From: Azohydromonas aeria
Lineage (GTDB): Bacteria; Pseudomonadota; Gammaproteobacteria; Burkholderiales; Burkholderiaceae_C
Length of the DNA stretch: 64,000 nt
Reading direction: 5' to 3'
NCBI RefSeq assembly: GCF_009760915.1
Contig: NZ_VIDQ01000024.1
Coordinates: forward strand, 22,101-86,100
Shown: piece by piece, positions 56,575-64,000 of the stretch
Layout of the letters: every line of letters begins with the position of its first letter
Position numbering within the stretch: the first letter of the stretch is position 1
Position numbers and translations under genes: made by a program
Notes under the pieces: model-generated
Seen by the model: the letters and a program-made list of their open reading frames with translations, nothing else
Told to the model about the DNA's origin: nothing
Databases searched by the model: none

Positions 56575-57567
56575 TTACTTCTTGTCGGCGACGAAGACCT
56601 TCTTGCCCACCTCGTTGAGCGACTTCTGGACATTGCCGATCTCTGTGGCCAGCGCGGCGCCGGTGAGGTCATCGACGACCGCGCCGCCCTCCTCCGCCAG
56701 GGCCTTGAACTTGGCACTCTGGATCGCCTTGCCAAAGATCTCGGTCAGCCGCTTGCGCACAGGCTCCGGCGTGGCCGCCGGCGCGACGATGTAGGCCATC
56801 TGCACCAGCGGGCCGTAGGGGAATACGTCCAGGCCCTTTTCCTTGAACGTGGGTACATCGGGCAGCGCCTTGAGCCGCTCGTTGGCAAACACGGCGATGG
56901 GCTTGACCAGGCCGCCGTCGATCTGCGCCTTGGATTCCGAAGGCTTGAGCACCGCGGCGTCGATTTGCTTGCCGGCGAGATCCGCCACCACCTTGGAGCC
57001 GCCGGTGTAGGGCACCGGGATGACGTCGCTGCCCGCCACGCGGCCAGTCATGACCGCGAAGATGTGGTTGAGGTTGTTGCTGCCCGGCGTTCCGATGGAG
57101 ACCTTGCCCGGGTTCTTCCTGAGCTGGTCCATGAAGCCCTCCAGGTTCCCGGCCGGGCCGCCAGCCGGCACGAGCAGCAGCAGCGGATCGGTCGTGACGC
57201 GGGCAATCGGGGCGAACTGCTCGTTGCGCAGCGGCGTCAGGCCCTGAGCCATCAGCGCCAGGGTGGAACTCGTGCCCATGCCGATCGTGTAGCCGTCGGG
57301 CGCAGCGGTGGCGACCTTGGTCATGCCGATCGACCCCGTGGCGCCGGGCACGTTGTCCACGATCACCTGGACACCCTGCTCGGCCACCAGTTGGGCCAGC
57401 GCACGAGCCGCGATGTCGTTGGAGCCGCCTGCGTTCCACGGCACGACAAGGCGAATCTCCTTGCCGGGGAACTTGTCCGCCGCCGTGGCGGGAGCACTCG
57501 TCGCTGTCAGGGTGACAGCACCAAGTACGCCGGCCACCAGCCGGGTGGCAATTGAACGCAGTTCCAT
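56575..57567 (-). CDS. Bug/TctC-family periplasmic solute-binding protein
   Basis: A 330-residue exported protein with signal peptide LVAGVLGAVTLTATSAPATA. Motifs are EIRLVVPWNAGGSNDIAARA, DNVPGATGSIGMTKVATAAP, IPVPYTGGSKVVADLAGKQI and a YIVAPAATPEPV segment. The PWNAGGSND loop resembles tricarboxylate-binding members. It is the first gene of the enolase-superfamily operon and presumably binds the substrate; no permease gene is present. Confidence 0.9.
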   Translation of the reverse strand: MELRSIATRLVAGVLGAVTLTATSAPATAADKFPGKEIRLVVPWNAGGSNDIAARALAQLVAEQGVQVIVDNVPGATGSIGMTKVATAAPDGYTIGMGTSSTLALMAQGLTPLRNEQFAPIARVTTDPLLLLVPAGGPAGNLEGFMDQLRKNPGKVSIGTPGSNNLNHIFAVMTGRVAGSDVIPVPYTGGSKVVADLAGKQIDAAVLKPSESKAQIDGGLVKPIAVFANERLKALPDVPTFKEKGLDVFPYGPLVQMAYIVAPAATPEPVRKRLTEIFGKAIQSAKFKALAEEGGAVVDDLTGAALATEIGNVQKSLNEVGKKVFVADKK

Positions 57568-57597
57568 GGTGTCTCCTTGGTCGTTGGCGTCTGCGCA

Positions 57598-57609
57598 TTG
57601 TTATAACAA
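57598..57609. promoter_or_regulatory. GntR operator candidate
   Basis: TTGTTATAACAA is a perfect 12-bp palindrome 31 bases before the Bug gene's start, within an otherwise GC-rich region. It matches the TTGT-N4-ACAA pattern of FCD-type GntR sites, and a GntR-FCD gene lies just upstream. Confidence 0.55.
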
Positions 57610-57772
57610 ACAACAAATCGCGAACTTCAAGGGAATTCCCGGATCTGCCAGACCGCGGATCCAGGCGGTTAGCGACGCATGGGGATGGTTACGCGGGCAC
57701 AGCGGCGTCTGGCGGGCTGCTGCTCGGGCTGCATATCAAGGAAGAGGAGAACCGTTAGGCCCAGGCCCAGGT

Positions 57773-58453
57773 TCAGTGCGCGGCGGCTTGCTGCTCCAGC
57801 AGCGCACAGACGTCTTGGCGCGCGCTTTCGATATCAGCACGGATTGCCGCTGCAGCCTGATCGGCGTTGCCCTGACGCAAGGCATTCATTGCGGCCACGT
57901 GAAACTCGTAGCGCTTGAGGGCGGGCACGTACTCCGGCAAGGCCAGACGCAATGTCGGCCCGCAGCGCAGCCAAGCCGTTTCGATGATTTCCTGGACGAT
58001 GGGCATCTTGCAAGTGCCATAGATGCCGAAGTGGAACCGGTAGTGCGCCTCCAGGTAATGCTCGGGCTGACGCTCGGCAACGGCCTGCTTCATCTCGTGC
58101 AGGCAATGCTCGACAGCATCAAGCTGCTCGTGGCTGGCGAGCGCAGCAGCCGCGGCTGCGGCTACCGGCTCCAGGCTGCTGCGCACGGTCATGAGCTGCG
58201 CGAACTGCTCGGCGTCCAACAGCGGCACGGTCGCACCTCCACCCTGCCCGACGGAGCCGCGCTCCAGGACACGTTCGGCAATCAGACGATTCACGGCATC
58301 ACGTACCGGCGTGAGGCTGATGCCCAAGCTGTCCGCAACATCCCGCAGCAGGATGCGCTCGCCGGGCGCAAAGCGTCCCTCGAGCAGGGCGGCCTTCAAG
58401 GTTGCGTAGGCACGGTCCCACAGGGTGTCTCGGTCAATAGGCGTCAGACGCAT
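57773..58453 (-). CDS. GntR-family regulator, FCD (FadR-like) type
   Basis: A 226-residue regulator. The winged helix (about 8-72) has YATLKAALLEGRFAPGERIL and LRDVADSLGISLTPVRDAVN; the FCD effector domain has FAQLMTVRSSLEPVAAAAAA, EHYLEAHYRFHFGIYGTCKM and EFHVAAMNALRQGNADQAAA, which hold the metal-binding Asp/His pattern in part. ATG 58453 was chosen by the family N-terminus. It lies upstream of and parallel to the Bug-enolase operon and probably binds the palindrome at 57598. Confidence 0.88.
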   Translation of the reverse strand: MRLTPIDRDTLWDRAYATLKAALLEGRFAPGERILLRDVADSLGISLTPVRDAVNRLIAERVLERGSVGQGGGATVPLLDAEQFAQLMTVRSSLEPVAAAAAAALASHEQLDAVEHCLHEMKQAVAERQPEHYLEAHYRFHFGIYGTCKMPIVQEIIETAWLRCGPTLRLALPEYVPALKRYEFHVAAMNALRQGNADQAAAAIRADIESARQDVCALLEQQAAAH

Positions 58454-58898
58454 GAACGGTGTCGAGCTGCCGAGGCAGGGAACGAGAAGAGGTGGCTGAA
58501 ATCGCGCGGCGCGCTTGAGGAAGTCCAACTGCTGTTGTACGCCCTGAAGTATCGCCCACCGTCTTGTCCAGCTTTATCGATGCGCAGAAGGGCAACCGGT
58601 CGAACAAGCCGACTTGTCTCGACACGGCGACACGAACTTCACTACCAGTTTGGAACGCGCGCTGGCACGACCCAACCCGCCCAAGCCCTCGCCTCTGCGA
58701 CTCATGGGCTCTGTGGGACACCGTGCTGTAGTGCTGTTTGTCCATCCGAAGGCATGCTGCGGTCGATCCAGCCGACGTCATGGGCCGCTTGCCACGCGGC
58801 GAGGACGGACGCCGTGGGTTCGAGCAGAAGGTTCATGCCACCACCAAACCAATGCATGGACCCTACCAACTCGAGGTTCTGACGAATGCTTCAATTTA

Positions 58899-58918
58899 TT
58901 GATAAGCGCAATTATCAA
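58899..58918. repeat. Inverted repeat TTGATAA-N6-TTATCAA
   Basis: A perfect 7-bp inverted repeat (TTGATAA, GCGCAA, TTATCAA) in an AT-rich patch. It looks like a protein-binding site but has no adjacent recognised gene. The spacing is too wide for FNR. Confidence 0.4.
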
Positions 58919-59906
58919 GAACAGCAAAAATATCCACCACTAAAGGCAGATGCAGGCTCACGATCGCTTCGGCAGCAACAGCACCGGGCACCATATCCCC
59001 GTGGGCGGGCCGGGATGTCGTTCCTTGAGCCGGTACCTGACGCCTTGCCCCGATAGCTCCAGCCGCCCGCCGTGCCGGCTGGCACCGTCCTGACCTTGTT
59101 GCGCGATGGTCCTTGGAACGGAACGCCCCACGGACGCACCTCATCGGTCATGCCACCCGTAGGCCTTGACGATTGCCAAGGGGATCGCATGCGGCAGCAT
59201 CCGGTGCCTGGACCGGCTGCAGGCCATAGCCCCAGCGCGTCTGCCGTCACCGGCTCGGGCCTGGACCTGCATGGATGCATGCCCTGCCCGTTCGGTCTAC
59301 CTTTCCCCGTGACGGACGTTTCCACACCCTGCGCTGACCGTGGAACAAGCCTGCCGGCCCTGCTGCCCGGGACACCGCATCCCGCAGCGGGCGCCCACCG
59401 CGGCATGCGCGCCATGCAAGGGCTCCTCGCCGGCCCACATGGCCTAGCCATCAAAAGCTGGGGTAGAAGCCGTCGTCTGCCGCGTGGAACGAAGTTGTCC
59501 TTGCTGTGGCCGGGACGATCCTTTGTGGAAGCGGGCGTGGCGCGCCGTGGTGTCGAGACTCCAGCGTGACAACTGCACCGCTGGACAACCGCCGAAACAG
59601 GCGCGATGTCCGGCGCGGCTGGTGACGCCGACATGCCGGCTTGCGCTGATCCCGTAGACCGGGCCGGGTCGGCACGGGCCCTTCGGTAAAGCCATGCGCG
59701 CCGGGAGCGGTAGGCCAAAGCAGCCTGTCTCTGGACCAACCCACCAGCCGAAGGCCCGTCACGGCGTGGACGATGCAGCGCCGGCGCACGGCGGTCGGGT
59801 CACCAGACGACAGCCTTCGGCCGCTGCGTGCCGGGCCCGCGGTCGGCGAGCCTGCATCACTCCTGCCCTCAGGACGACGCCCGCTCCCGCTCAGGCACGG
59901 CGTGCT

Positions 59907-59929
59907 GGGGGTGGGACGGTCCCACCCCC
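59907..59929. repeat. parS: parS-like palindrome, copy 1
   Basis: Arms GGGGGTGGGAC and GTCCCACCCCC flank a single G, an 11-bp perfect inverted repeat. It shares its 21-bp core with two more copies at 60045 and 60243, all close to or inside parB. Confidence 0.6.
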
Positions 59930-60044
59930 TCATCCATGCCGACCCGCGCTGCTGCATCAGGCCGGCATGCGACAGGATGTCCGGCACCGGAAGTACCGGG
60001 CTGTAAGCGCCCTGTAGCGCCACCCGTAGCGCGGAAAACGAGAA

Positions 60045-60067
60045 AGGGGTGGGACAGTCCCACCCCT
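60045..60067. repeat. parS: parS-like palindrome, copy 2
   Basis: Arms AGGGGTGGGAC and GTCCCACCCCT around a single A, 26 bases after the parB stop. The core arms are identical to copies 1 and 3. A terminator role cannot be excluded for this copy alone. Confidence 0.6.
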
Positions 60068-60092
60068 CCTCATCACTGCGACACGGCGGCGA

Positions 60093-61160
60093 TCAGGCCA
60101 GCAACTTGCGCAGCGCCGCCTCCAGCGACGTCCATTGGTCGGCGCCGAGCACACCAGCATCAAGCTCGATCACCGTGCGTCCCCGCCCGTCCACGCGCAA
60201 GGTGGCGCGCCGGCCGCGCCCGAGGTCCAGCGCGCGCGGCGAGGGGTGGGACGGTCCCACCCCCCTGGCCGCGCCGGCCTTGCCCCGCAGGCAGGCCGTG
60301 AGCGCCGCGAAGGCCTCCGCGGCACCGGCGCGCGGCTCAACCTGGTCCGCGGCGCGGGCCGCGGCGAGCACCGCGTCCGGGTCCTGCTCCAGCGCGCGCT
60401 GCAGGTCCGCGGCCCAGCGGAACTGGATGGCATTGGGCGAGGGAAAGGCACCCACGACCTCCGAAGGCAGGTGCGCGATGCGAACCGCCTTGCCCACGTC
60501 GCTGACGCTGCGGCCGATGGCGTTGGCCAGCTGGGTGTTGGACGGGAACAGCCCCTCGTCGAGCGCACGCAGGTACATGCGGCCCTGCTCCCACGCCGAG
60601 AGGCTCTGGCGGCCGCGGTTCTCGCGCTCCATGTGGATGAACAGCTCGCGGTCCGGCAATTCCTGCACGACGCACAGCACCGGCAGGCCCAGCTCCAGGC
60701 AGGCGCGGTGGCGGCGGTGGCCGAACACGATCTCGTACCTCGCCTCGGCGCCGCCCTCGCCGGCGCGCGGCGCCGACAGCGGACGCACCTTGATCGGCTG
60801 CACGTTGCCGCCGGCGTCCCGGATCTCCTGCTTGAGCTCCTCGAACTCCGGGCCCTTGAACGCGTCCGGATGCCGGTTCGCCCAGCGGCTGGGCACTATG
60901 GCGCGCGCGTCCATCAGCTGCCCGCCGCGCTCGGTTTCAAGCTTGCGCACCTCGTCCTGCAGCGACTCGATGCGCTCCTCCAGCTTGGCGGTCTCGAACA
61001 CGGTCGTGGCCAGCAGGCCGACACCGGTGCGCGGCGCCGGCGAGCGCGGCGCCGGCGCGGCCGCGCTCGCCGCGGCGTCATCGCCCTCGCGGCGCGCCTG
61101 CGGCAGGACAAAGGCGATGCCGGAGCCCTTCTTCTTCACGGGCGTTCCCTGTGTGGCCAT
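60093..61160 (-). CDS. parB: ParB-family partition protein
   Basis: A 355-residue centromere-binding protein. A basic Ala/Pro-rich N-terminus (about 1-45) precedes a coiled region (FETAKLEERIESLQDEVRKL). The ParB/Sulfiredoxin domain follows with GGNVQPIKVRPL and YEIVFGHRRHRACLELGL. The HTH region includes ENRGRQSLSAWEQGRMYLRA, NTQLANAIGRSVSDVGKAVR and IAHLPSEVVGAF. The C-terminal part contains a parS-like palindrome in its coding DNA (60243-60263), encoded as RGVGPSHPSP. It follows parA by one base and should bind the palindromes and work with ParA. Confidence 0.92.
   Translation of the reverse strand: MATQGTPVKKKGSGIAFVLPQARREGDDAAASAAAPAPRSPAPRTGVGLLATTVFETAKLEERIESLQDEVRKLETERGGQLMDARAIVPSRWANRHPDAFKGPEFEELKQEIRDAGGNVQPIKVRPLSAPRAGEGGAEARYEIVFGHRRHRACLELGLPVLCVVQELPDRELFIHMERENRGRQSLSAWEQGRMYLRALDEGLFPSNTQLANAIGRSVSDVGKAVRIAHLPSEVVGAFPSPNAIQFRWAADLQRALEQDPDAVLAAARAADQVEPRAGAAEAFAALTACLRGKAGAARGVGPSHPSPRALDLGRGRRATLRVDGRGRTVIELDAGVLGADQWTSLEAALRKLLA
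60243..60263. repeat. parS: parS-like palindrome, copy 3, inside parB
   Basis: Arms GGGGTGGGAC and GTCCCACCCC around G lie within the parB 3' region. A perfect palindrome kept inside coding sequence suggests selection for the DNA itself. Copies 1 and 3 share the same centre base. Confidence 0.6.
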
Positions 61161-61161
61161 G

Positions 61162-62346
61162 TCACGCTCCCAGTTGCTTGCGCCAGAAGCTCTGCGCCTG
61201 GTCCTCGATCAGCTCGACGAGCCGGTCGTAGGCCTCGCAGGCGCGCTTGAAGGTGCGCGTGCTGGCGTTGGTCGGGTTGCTGTCGTAGACCGTGCCGAAC
61301 TCGGCGCTGGAGGTGCTGGCCGCCATGCTCTTCGGGATCTCCACCGGCAGCACCTTCTCGGCATAGGCCGCCGCCATCCACTCGCGCACCACCAGGCTGG
61401 CCTGGTCGGTGGACTCGACCTTGGCCGGCAGGATGTCGATGAAGGCGAACTCCTTCGTGCCGCCGCGGTTCTTCACCAGCTGCGTGGTCAGGTCGGAGAA
61501 CAGGTCCCAGAACTGGGCGCTGGAGGCGAAGTCCAGCGCGCTGGGGGGCAGCGGCATGATGATGCCGTCGCTGGCCATCAGCGCGTTGATGGTGGTGTAG
61601 GACAGGGCCGGGGGCGTGTCGATGATGATCACGTCGTAGTCCAGCCGCACCGGGTCGATGCCGTAGTTCAGCACGTTCCAGAACTCGAACTTCGGGTCCT
61701 TGCTCTGCTTGGCCGGCAGCACGAACTCGGCCGAGAACAGCAGCGAGGCCGCCGCGACCAGGTCGATGCCGTCCCAGTAGGTCGGCCGGATGGCATAGGT
61801 GATGTCCGCCTGGTCGCCGGTGAACAGCGGCAGCACCGTGTCGTCCACGTTGACCTCGGAATCCGGCAGCAGCCCGAACAGCGTGGTGAGGCTGCCCTGC
61901 GGGTCGCAGTCGATGACGAGCACCCGGTGCCCGCGCAGGTTCAGCCCCTGCGCCAGGGTGAGCGAGGTGGTGGTCTTGGTGACGCCGCCCTTGAAGTTGC
62001 CGATCGCGATCGTGACGGCCTCGGCCCCTTCGGGGCGCAGTTCGTCCTTGCGCACGTCGCGCACCCAGCGCCGCGCCTCCTCCAGCGTGAACTCGCGCCG
62101 CGAGCCGGTGCTGTTGAGACGGCCGCTGGGCAGGTCGCCCTTGCGCACGCGGTAGTCCACCTGCCCCTTGTCCAGCCCGGTCAGCGCCATGAGCTGCGTG
62201 GTCGAGAAGGTCGGCGCCTTCTTGCGCGCGTCCGGCGCCAGCATGGCGCCGCGCACCTGCGCGACGATGGACTTCACCCGTTCGGCCTGCTCCGCAATGG
62301 CCTCCAGGGAGATGCTGCGCGCACCGTTGATCAAGAGCGATTCCAC
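61162..62346 (-). CDS. parA: ParA-family partition ATPase with N-terminal DNA-binding domain
   Basis: A 394-residue type Ia ParA. The N-terminal HTH region (about 50-110) has FSTTQLMALTGLDKGQVDYR. The ATPase core has the deviant Walker A AIGNFKGGVTKTTTSLTLAQ, VLVIDCDPQGSLTTLFG and DVIIIDTPPALSYTTINALM. Large ParAs of this type autoregulate their promoter and move replicons. GTG 62346 is preferred because it follows an AAAGGA site; a TTG 30 bases upstream is possible. parB follows directly. Confidence 0.92.
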   Translation of the reverse strand: MESLLINGARSISLEAIAEQAERVKSIVAQVRGAMLAPDARKKAPTFSTTQLMALTGLDKGQVDYRVRKGDLPSGRLNSTGSRREFTLEEARRWVRDVRKDELRPEGAEAVTIAIGNFKGGVTKTTTSLTLAQGLNLRGHRVLVIDCDPQGSLTTLFGLLPDSEVNVDDTVLPLFTGDQADITYAIRPTYWDGIDLVAAASLLFSAEFVLPAKQSKDPKFEFWNVLNYGIDPVRLDYDVIIIDTPPALSYTTINALMASDGIIMPLPPSALDFASSAQFWDLFSDLTTQLVKNRGGTKEFAFIDILPAKVESTDQASLVVREWMAAAYAEKVLPVEIPKSMAASTSSAEFGTVYDSNPTNASTRTFKRACEAYDRLVELIEDQAQSFWRKQLGA

Positions 62347-62541
62347 AAGGGGTCCTTTCCCGGGCCGAAGTTGCAACAGCAGCGGATTCTATAGAGAACG
62401 CCGTTTCAGCCGTCACAAGCCAAAGCTGCGACTTGTTCTCTGAAAGGCCCGGAAAAGCCGGACAGTTCTCAGCGAGGCTGTCCGGGATTTCTTCCACATC
62501 GGTCGATCTTCAGGAAATTCAGGACTTCAAGATTTCGAGCC

Positions 62542-62550
62542 TGTGGAAAA
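62542..62550 (-). promoter_or_regulatory. DnaA box
   Basis: TTTTCCACA on the minus strand (TGTGGAAAA on plus) fits the TTWTNCACA consensus. It sits between the parA promoter and the iterons, next to an AT-rich stretch. Confidence 0.5.
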
Positions 62551-62593
62551 GCCATTTTTATTCAAGCGCGATAGGCACTTGCAAAAGCAAGGT

Positions 62594-62685
62594 GTCCGGG
62601 AACGGGCCGGCATGTGTCCGGCTTCAGGCCGGGATGCGTCCGGGTTTGCCGGCGAAGTGTCGGCCGATGCAATCAAGTGTCCCGG
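62594..62685 (+). repeat. Iteron array, about 22-bp period
   Basis: Units GTGTCCGGGAACGGGCC, GTGTCCGGCTTCAGGCCGG and GCGTCCGGGTTTGCCGG start 22 bp apart; GTGTCGGCC and GTGTCCCGGATTTCCGG continue at 21 and 20 bp. The consensus is roughly GTGTCCGG, a short spacer, then GCCGG. These are likely binding sites of the Rep protein encoded downstream. Confidence 0.65.
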
Positions 62686-62915
62686 ATTTCCGGCCCCGCC
62701 CTTCGGCCAAGCGCAGGATCGGTGCGCTTGGCGGTTCGTGGCTGCTGGCCGAGCCGTCGCGGCCGCTCCCTGTAAACGAACCGTCCGGCTTTTCCGGCCC
62801 CGCAGCGAAGCGGCAATGGCGCGAAACGTCCGGCTTTTCGAGTCCCGGCCCCGGGGTGGGCCGCCGGCAAGCGTCCGGAATTCCATGGACAAGGCGTCCC
62901 GCGCGCTCCTCGATC

Positions 62916-62935
62916 TGTCCGAAAACTGGCGGACA
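62916..62935. promoter_or_regulatory. Inverted iteron at the rep promoter
   Basis: TGTCCG and CGGACA flank an 8-base spacer just before rep (ATG 62947). In iteron replicons the initiator's inverted half-sites serve as the operator for autoregulation, which this resembles. Confidence 0.55.
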
Positions 62936-62946
62936 TATACTGCGCC

Positions 62947-64000
62947 ATGGCGAAGTCGTTGATCCCGGCCCGGAAGGACAGCCCCGCGGGCACGCTGAAC
63001 AAGCCCGTGGCGGCGCTGGCCATCGTGCCGCTGAACAAGAGCCTGACCGTCACCGCGCGCAAGGCCTACAACGTGATGCTGCACATCGCGCAGCGCCAGT
63101 GCGGCCAGGGCCTGCACGAAGGCGGCTTCAGCGCGCCGCTCAACGCCATCCTGCGCGGCTTCGGCGTGGGCTCGAACATCGCCTCGGACGCCAAGCGCTA
63201 CATCGAGCAGATGATGTCCACCAAGATCGAGTGGCGGCCGCTGAGCCGCGGCGAGCAGTGGAGCCTGCCGGCCGCCGGCGCGGGCGACGGCGCCGCGGCC
63301 CCGGCCCCGTCAGGCGAGGTGCAGGACGAGCTGCGCATGTTCAACATGCTCTCCGAGGTGCGGCTCTACAAGAAGAACGGCGAGAACTGGGTCACCTGGT
63401 TCTACCCGCCCACCATCCAGCAGCAGATGCTCGGCCCCAACCGCTGGGCGCGGCTGGAGCTGGAGACCATCGCGCGGCTGGGCACCTACACGGCGGTGGC
63501 GCTGTACGAGATCTGCGCCCGCTACCGCGACAACCCCGGCGGCGTGACCTCGCGCCAGCACTGGAGCTGGTGGGTCGCGGTGCTCAAGGGCTCGGAGCTG
63601 GCGCGCCAGCGCGAGTGGCGCAAGTTCAAGAACGAGTTCGTGGCGCCGGCGATCCGCGACATCAACGAGGCCAGCGACCTGGAGATCGAGCTGCTCGAAT
63701 ACAAGGAGGGCCGCGCCATCGCCGAGGTGCAGTTCGCGGTGCGGCGCAAGCCGGGTGCGGAAGCGCCGCGCGCGGAAGCGCCGCAGCCGGCCGACATGAC
63801 GCAGGTGGCGCGCGCGCTGGCGCTGGGCCTGCGCGAGGCCGACGCCGACGCGTTCATCGATCGCTACGGCGAGGCGGCCGTGGCGCGGGCGCTGGACGCC
63901 ATGCAGCGCCAGCTCGCCGCCGCCCACGGCAAGCCGATCCTGAACCGGGCCGCCTATCTCAAGACCATCCTGGCCGGGCTGGAGAACGATGCGCGCGGCG
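62947..64000 (+). CDS. Rep_3-type replication initiator protein, C-terminus beyond the window
   Basis: The visible 351 codons start MAKSLIPARKDSPAGTLNKP. Two winged-helix-like regions are seen: VTARKAYNVMLHIAQRQCGQ, NAILRGFGVGSNIASDAKRY and, after ELRMFNMLSEVRLYKKNGEN, WARLELETIARLGTYTAVAL, YEICARYRDN and WAVLKGSELARQREWRKFKN. This fits iteron-binding RepB/Rep_3 initiators of plasmids and secondary chromosomes. It is divergent from parA across the iteron region. The frame is still open at the window edge. Confidence 0.85.
   Translation, partial: MAKSLIPARKDSPAGTLNKPVAALAIVPLNKSLTVTARKAYNVMLHIAQRQCGQGLHEGGFSAPLNAILRGFGVGSNIASDAKRYIEQMMSTKIEWRPLSRGEQWSLPAAGAGDGAAAPAPSGEVQDELRMFNMLSEVRLYKKNGENWVTWFYPPTIQQQMLGPNRWARLELETIARLGTYTAVALYEICARYRDNPGGVTSRQHWSWWVAVLKGSELARQREWRKFKNEFVAPAIRDINEASDLEIELLEYKEGRAIAEVQFAVRRKPGAEAPRAEAPQPADMTQVARALALGLREADADAFIDRYGEAAVARALDAMQRQLAAAHGKPILNRAAYLKTILAGLENDARG

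Larger units (their letters stand above)
58454..60044. other. Gene-poor region before the partition locus
   Basis: In about 1.6 kb I find no frame with recognisable domains or good ribosome-binding sites. AT-rich sequence at 58890-58945 interrupts the GC-rich background. The first parS-like palindrome lies at 59907. The region may be remnant DNA or spacer around the centromere. Confidence 0.4.
62347..62946. other. Replication origin region with iterons
   Basis: Between divergent parA and rep lie repeated GTCCGG elements: direct copies at 62480, 62594, 62616, 62638, 62783, 62828 and 62873, and an inverted copy at 62458. A DnaA-box-like sequence is at 62542-62550, near AT-rich sequence at 62551-62585. 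The 62594/62616/62638 group has 22-bp spacing and continues as degenerate units at 62659 and 62679; the 62783/62828/62873 group has 45-bp spacing. This is the layout of an iteron-controlled origin. Confidence 0.75.

Noticed and set aside
58735..58890. Short minus-strand frame beginning near MHWFGGGMNLLLEPTASVLA
   Set aside because: It reads like protein but I could not place it in any family, and it has no convincing start signal.
58899..58918. FNR/ANR box
   Set aside because: FNR sites are TTGAT-N4-ATCAA; here the half-sites are ten bases apart, and no regulated gene starts nearby.
59907..60067. Palindromes as plain intrinsic terminators of parB
   Set aside because: No T-runs follow, and an identical copy lies inside parB coding sequence, so a protein-binding role fits better, though copy 2 could do both.

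Overview
The window is uniformly GC-rich. It carries many periplasmic Bug/TctC solute-binding genes, a Nit1C cluster, a CcoG gene and MocR, LysR, IclR and GntR regulators. This mix suggests a metabolically versatile betaproteobacterium of the order Burkholderiales (Comamonadaceae or Sphaerotilaceae-like). The right end holds a partition and replication module: parB, parA, an iteron-bearing origin and a Rep_3-type initiator, with three copies of a 21-23 bp palindrome that look like parS. The window is therefore probably part of a secondary replicon (megaplasmid or chromid). No rRNA, tRNA or CRISPR array was seen.

Layout. 1-9.2 kb: end of a GH15 glucoamylase-like gene, a divergent hybrid histidine kinase / response regulator pair, two paralogous small proteins, and a pyruvate-kinase-like protein without the usual C-domain. 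9.2-14.5 kb: a phosphate-starvation block. Exopolyphosphatase and a PlcP-Agt lipid-remodelling pair each follow a Pho-box-like repeat; a lipoprotein GlpQ-type phosphodiesterase and the remnant of a phosphonate (PhnK-like) ABC ATPase are also here. 15-22 kb: two MocR regulators, an acyl-CoA-dehydrogenase-like enzyme, ccoG, a CidA/LrgB pair and a VOC protein.

22.6-30.8 kb: a complete Nit1C cluster (nitrilase, radical SAM, GNAT, AIR-synthase-like, glycosyltransferase, two small proteins, flavoprotein, Pnap_2097 protein), known for cyanide assimilation. Directly downstream (31.1-31.9 kb) is a collapsed cyanide-insensitive oxidase operon, with cioA and cioB fragments joined in one frame. 32.3-33.2 kb holds an enoyl-CoA-hydratase fragment and a porin-EtfA chimera.

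33.3-58.5 kb: four catabolic blocks, each with a regulator or a Bug protein. They are a beta-oxidation-like set (thiolase, ECH-HAD fusion, ADP-forming CoA ligase, ECH, Bug; IclR), a single Bug gene with a small partner, a seven-gene operon (PDC-hydrolase-like, SDR, carboxymuconolactone-decarboxylase-like, two tandem Bugs, alpha/beta hydrolase, MmgE/PrpD; LysR), and an acid-sugar-like operon (Bug, two enolase-superfamily enzymes, FAH hydrolase, D-2-hydroxyacid dehydrogenase; GntR). A transposase graveyard (51.2-52.2 kb) separates the last two. 58.5-60.0 kb is gene-poor and leads into the partition and origin region.
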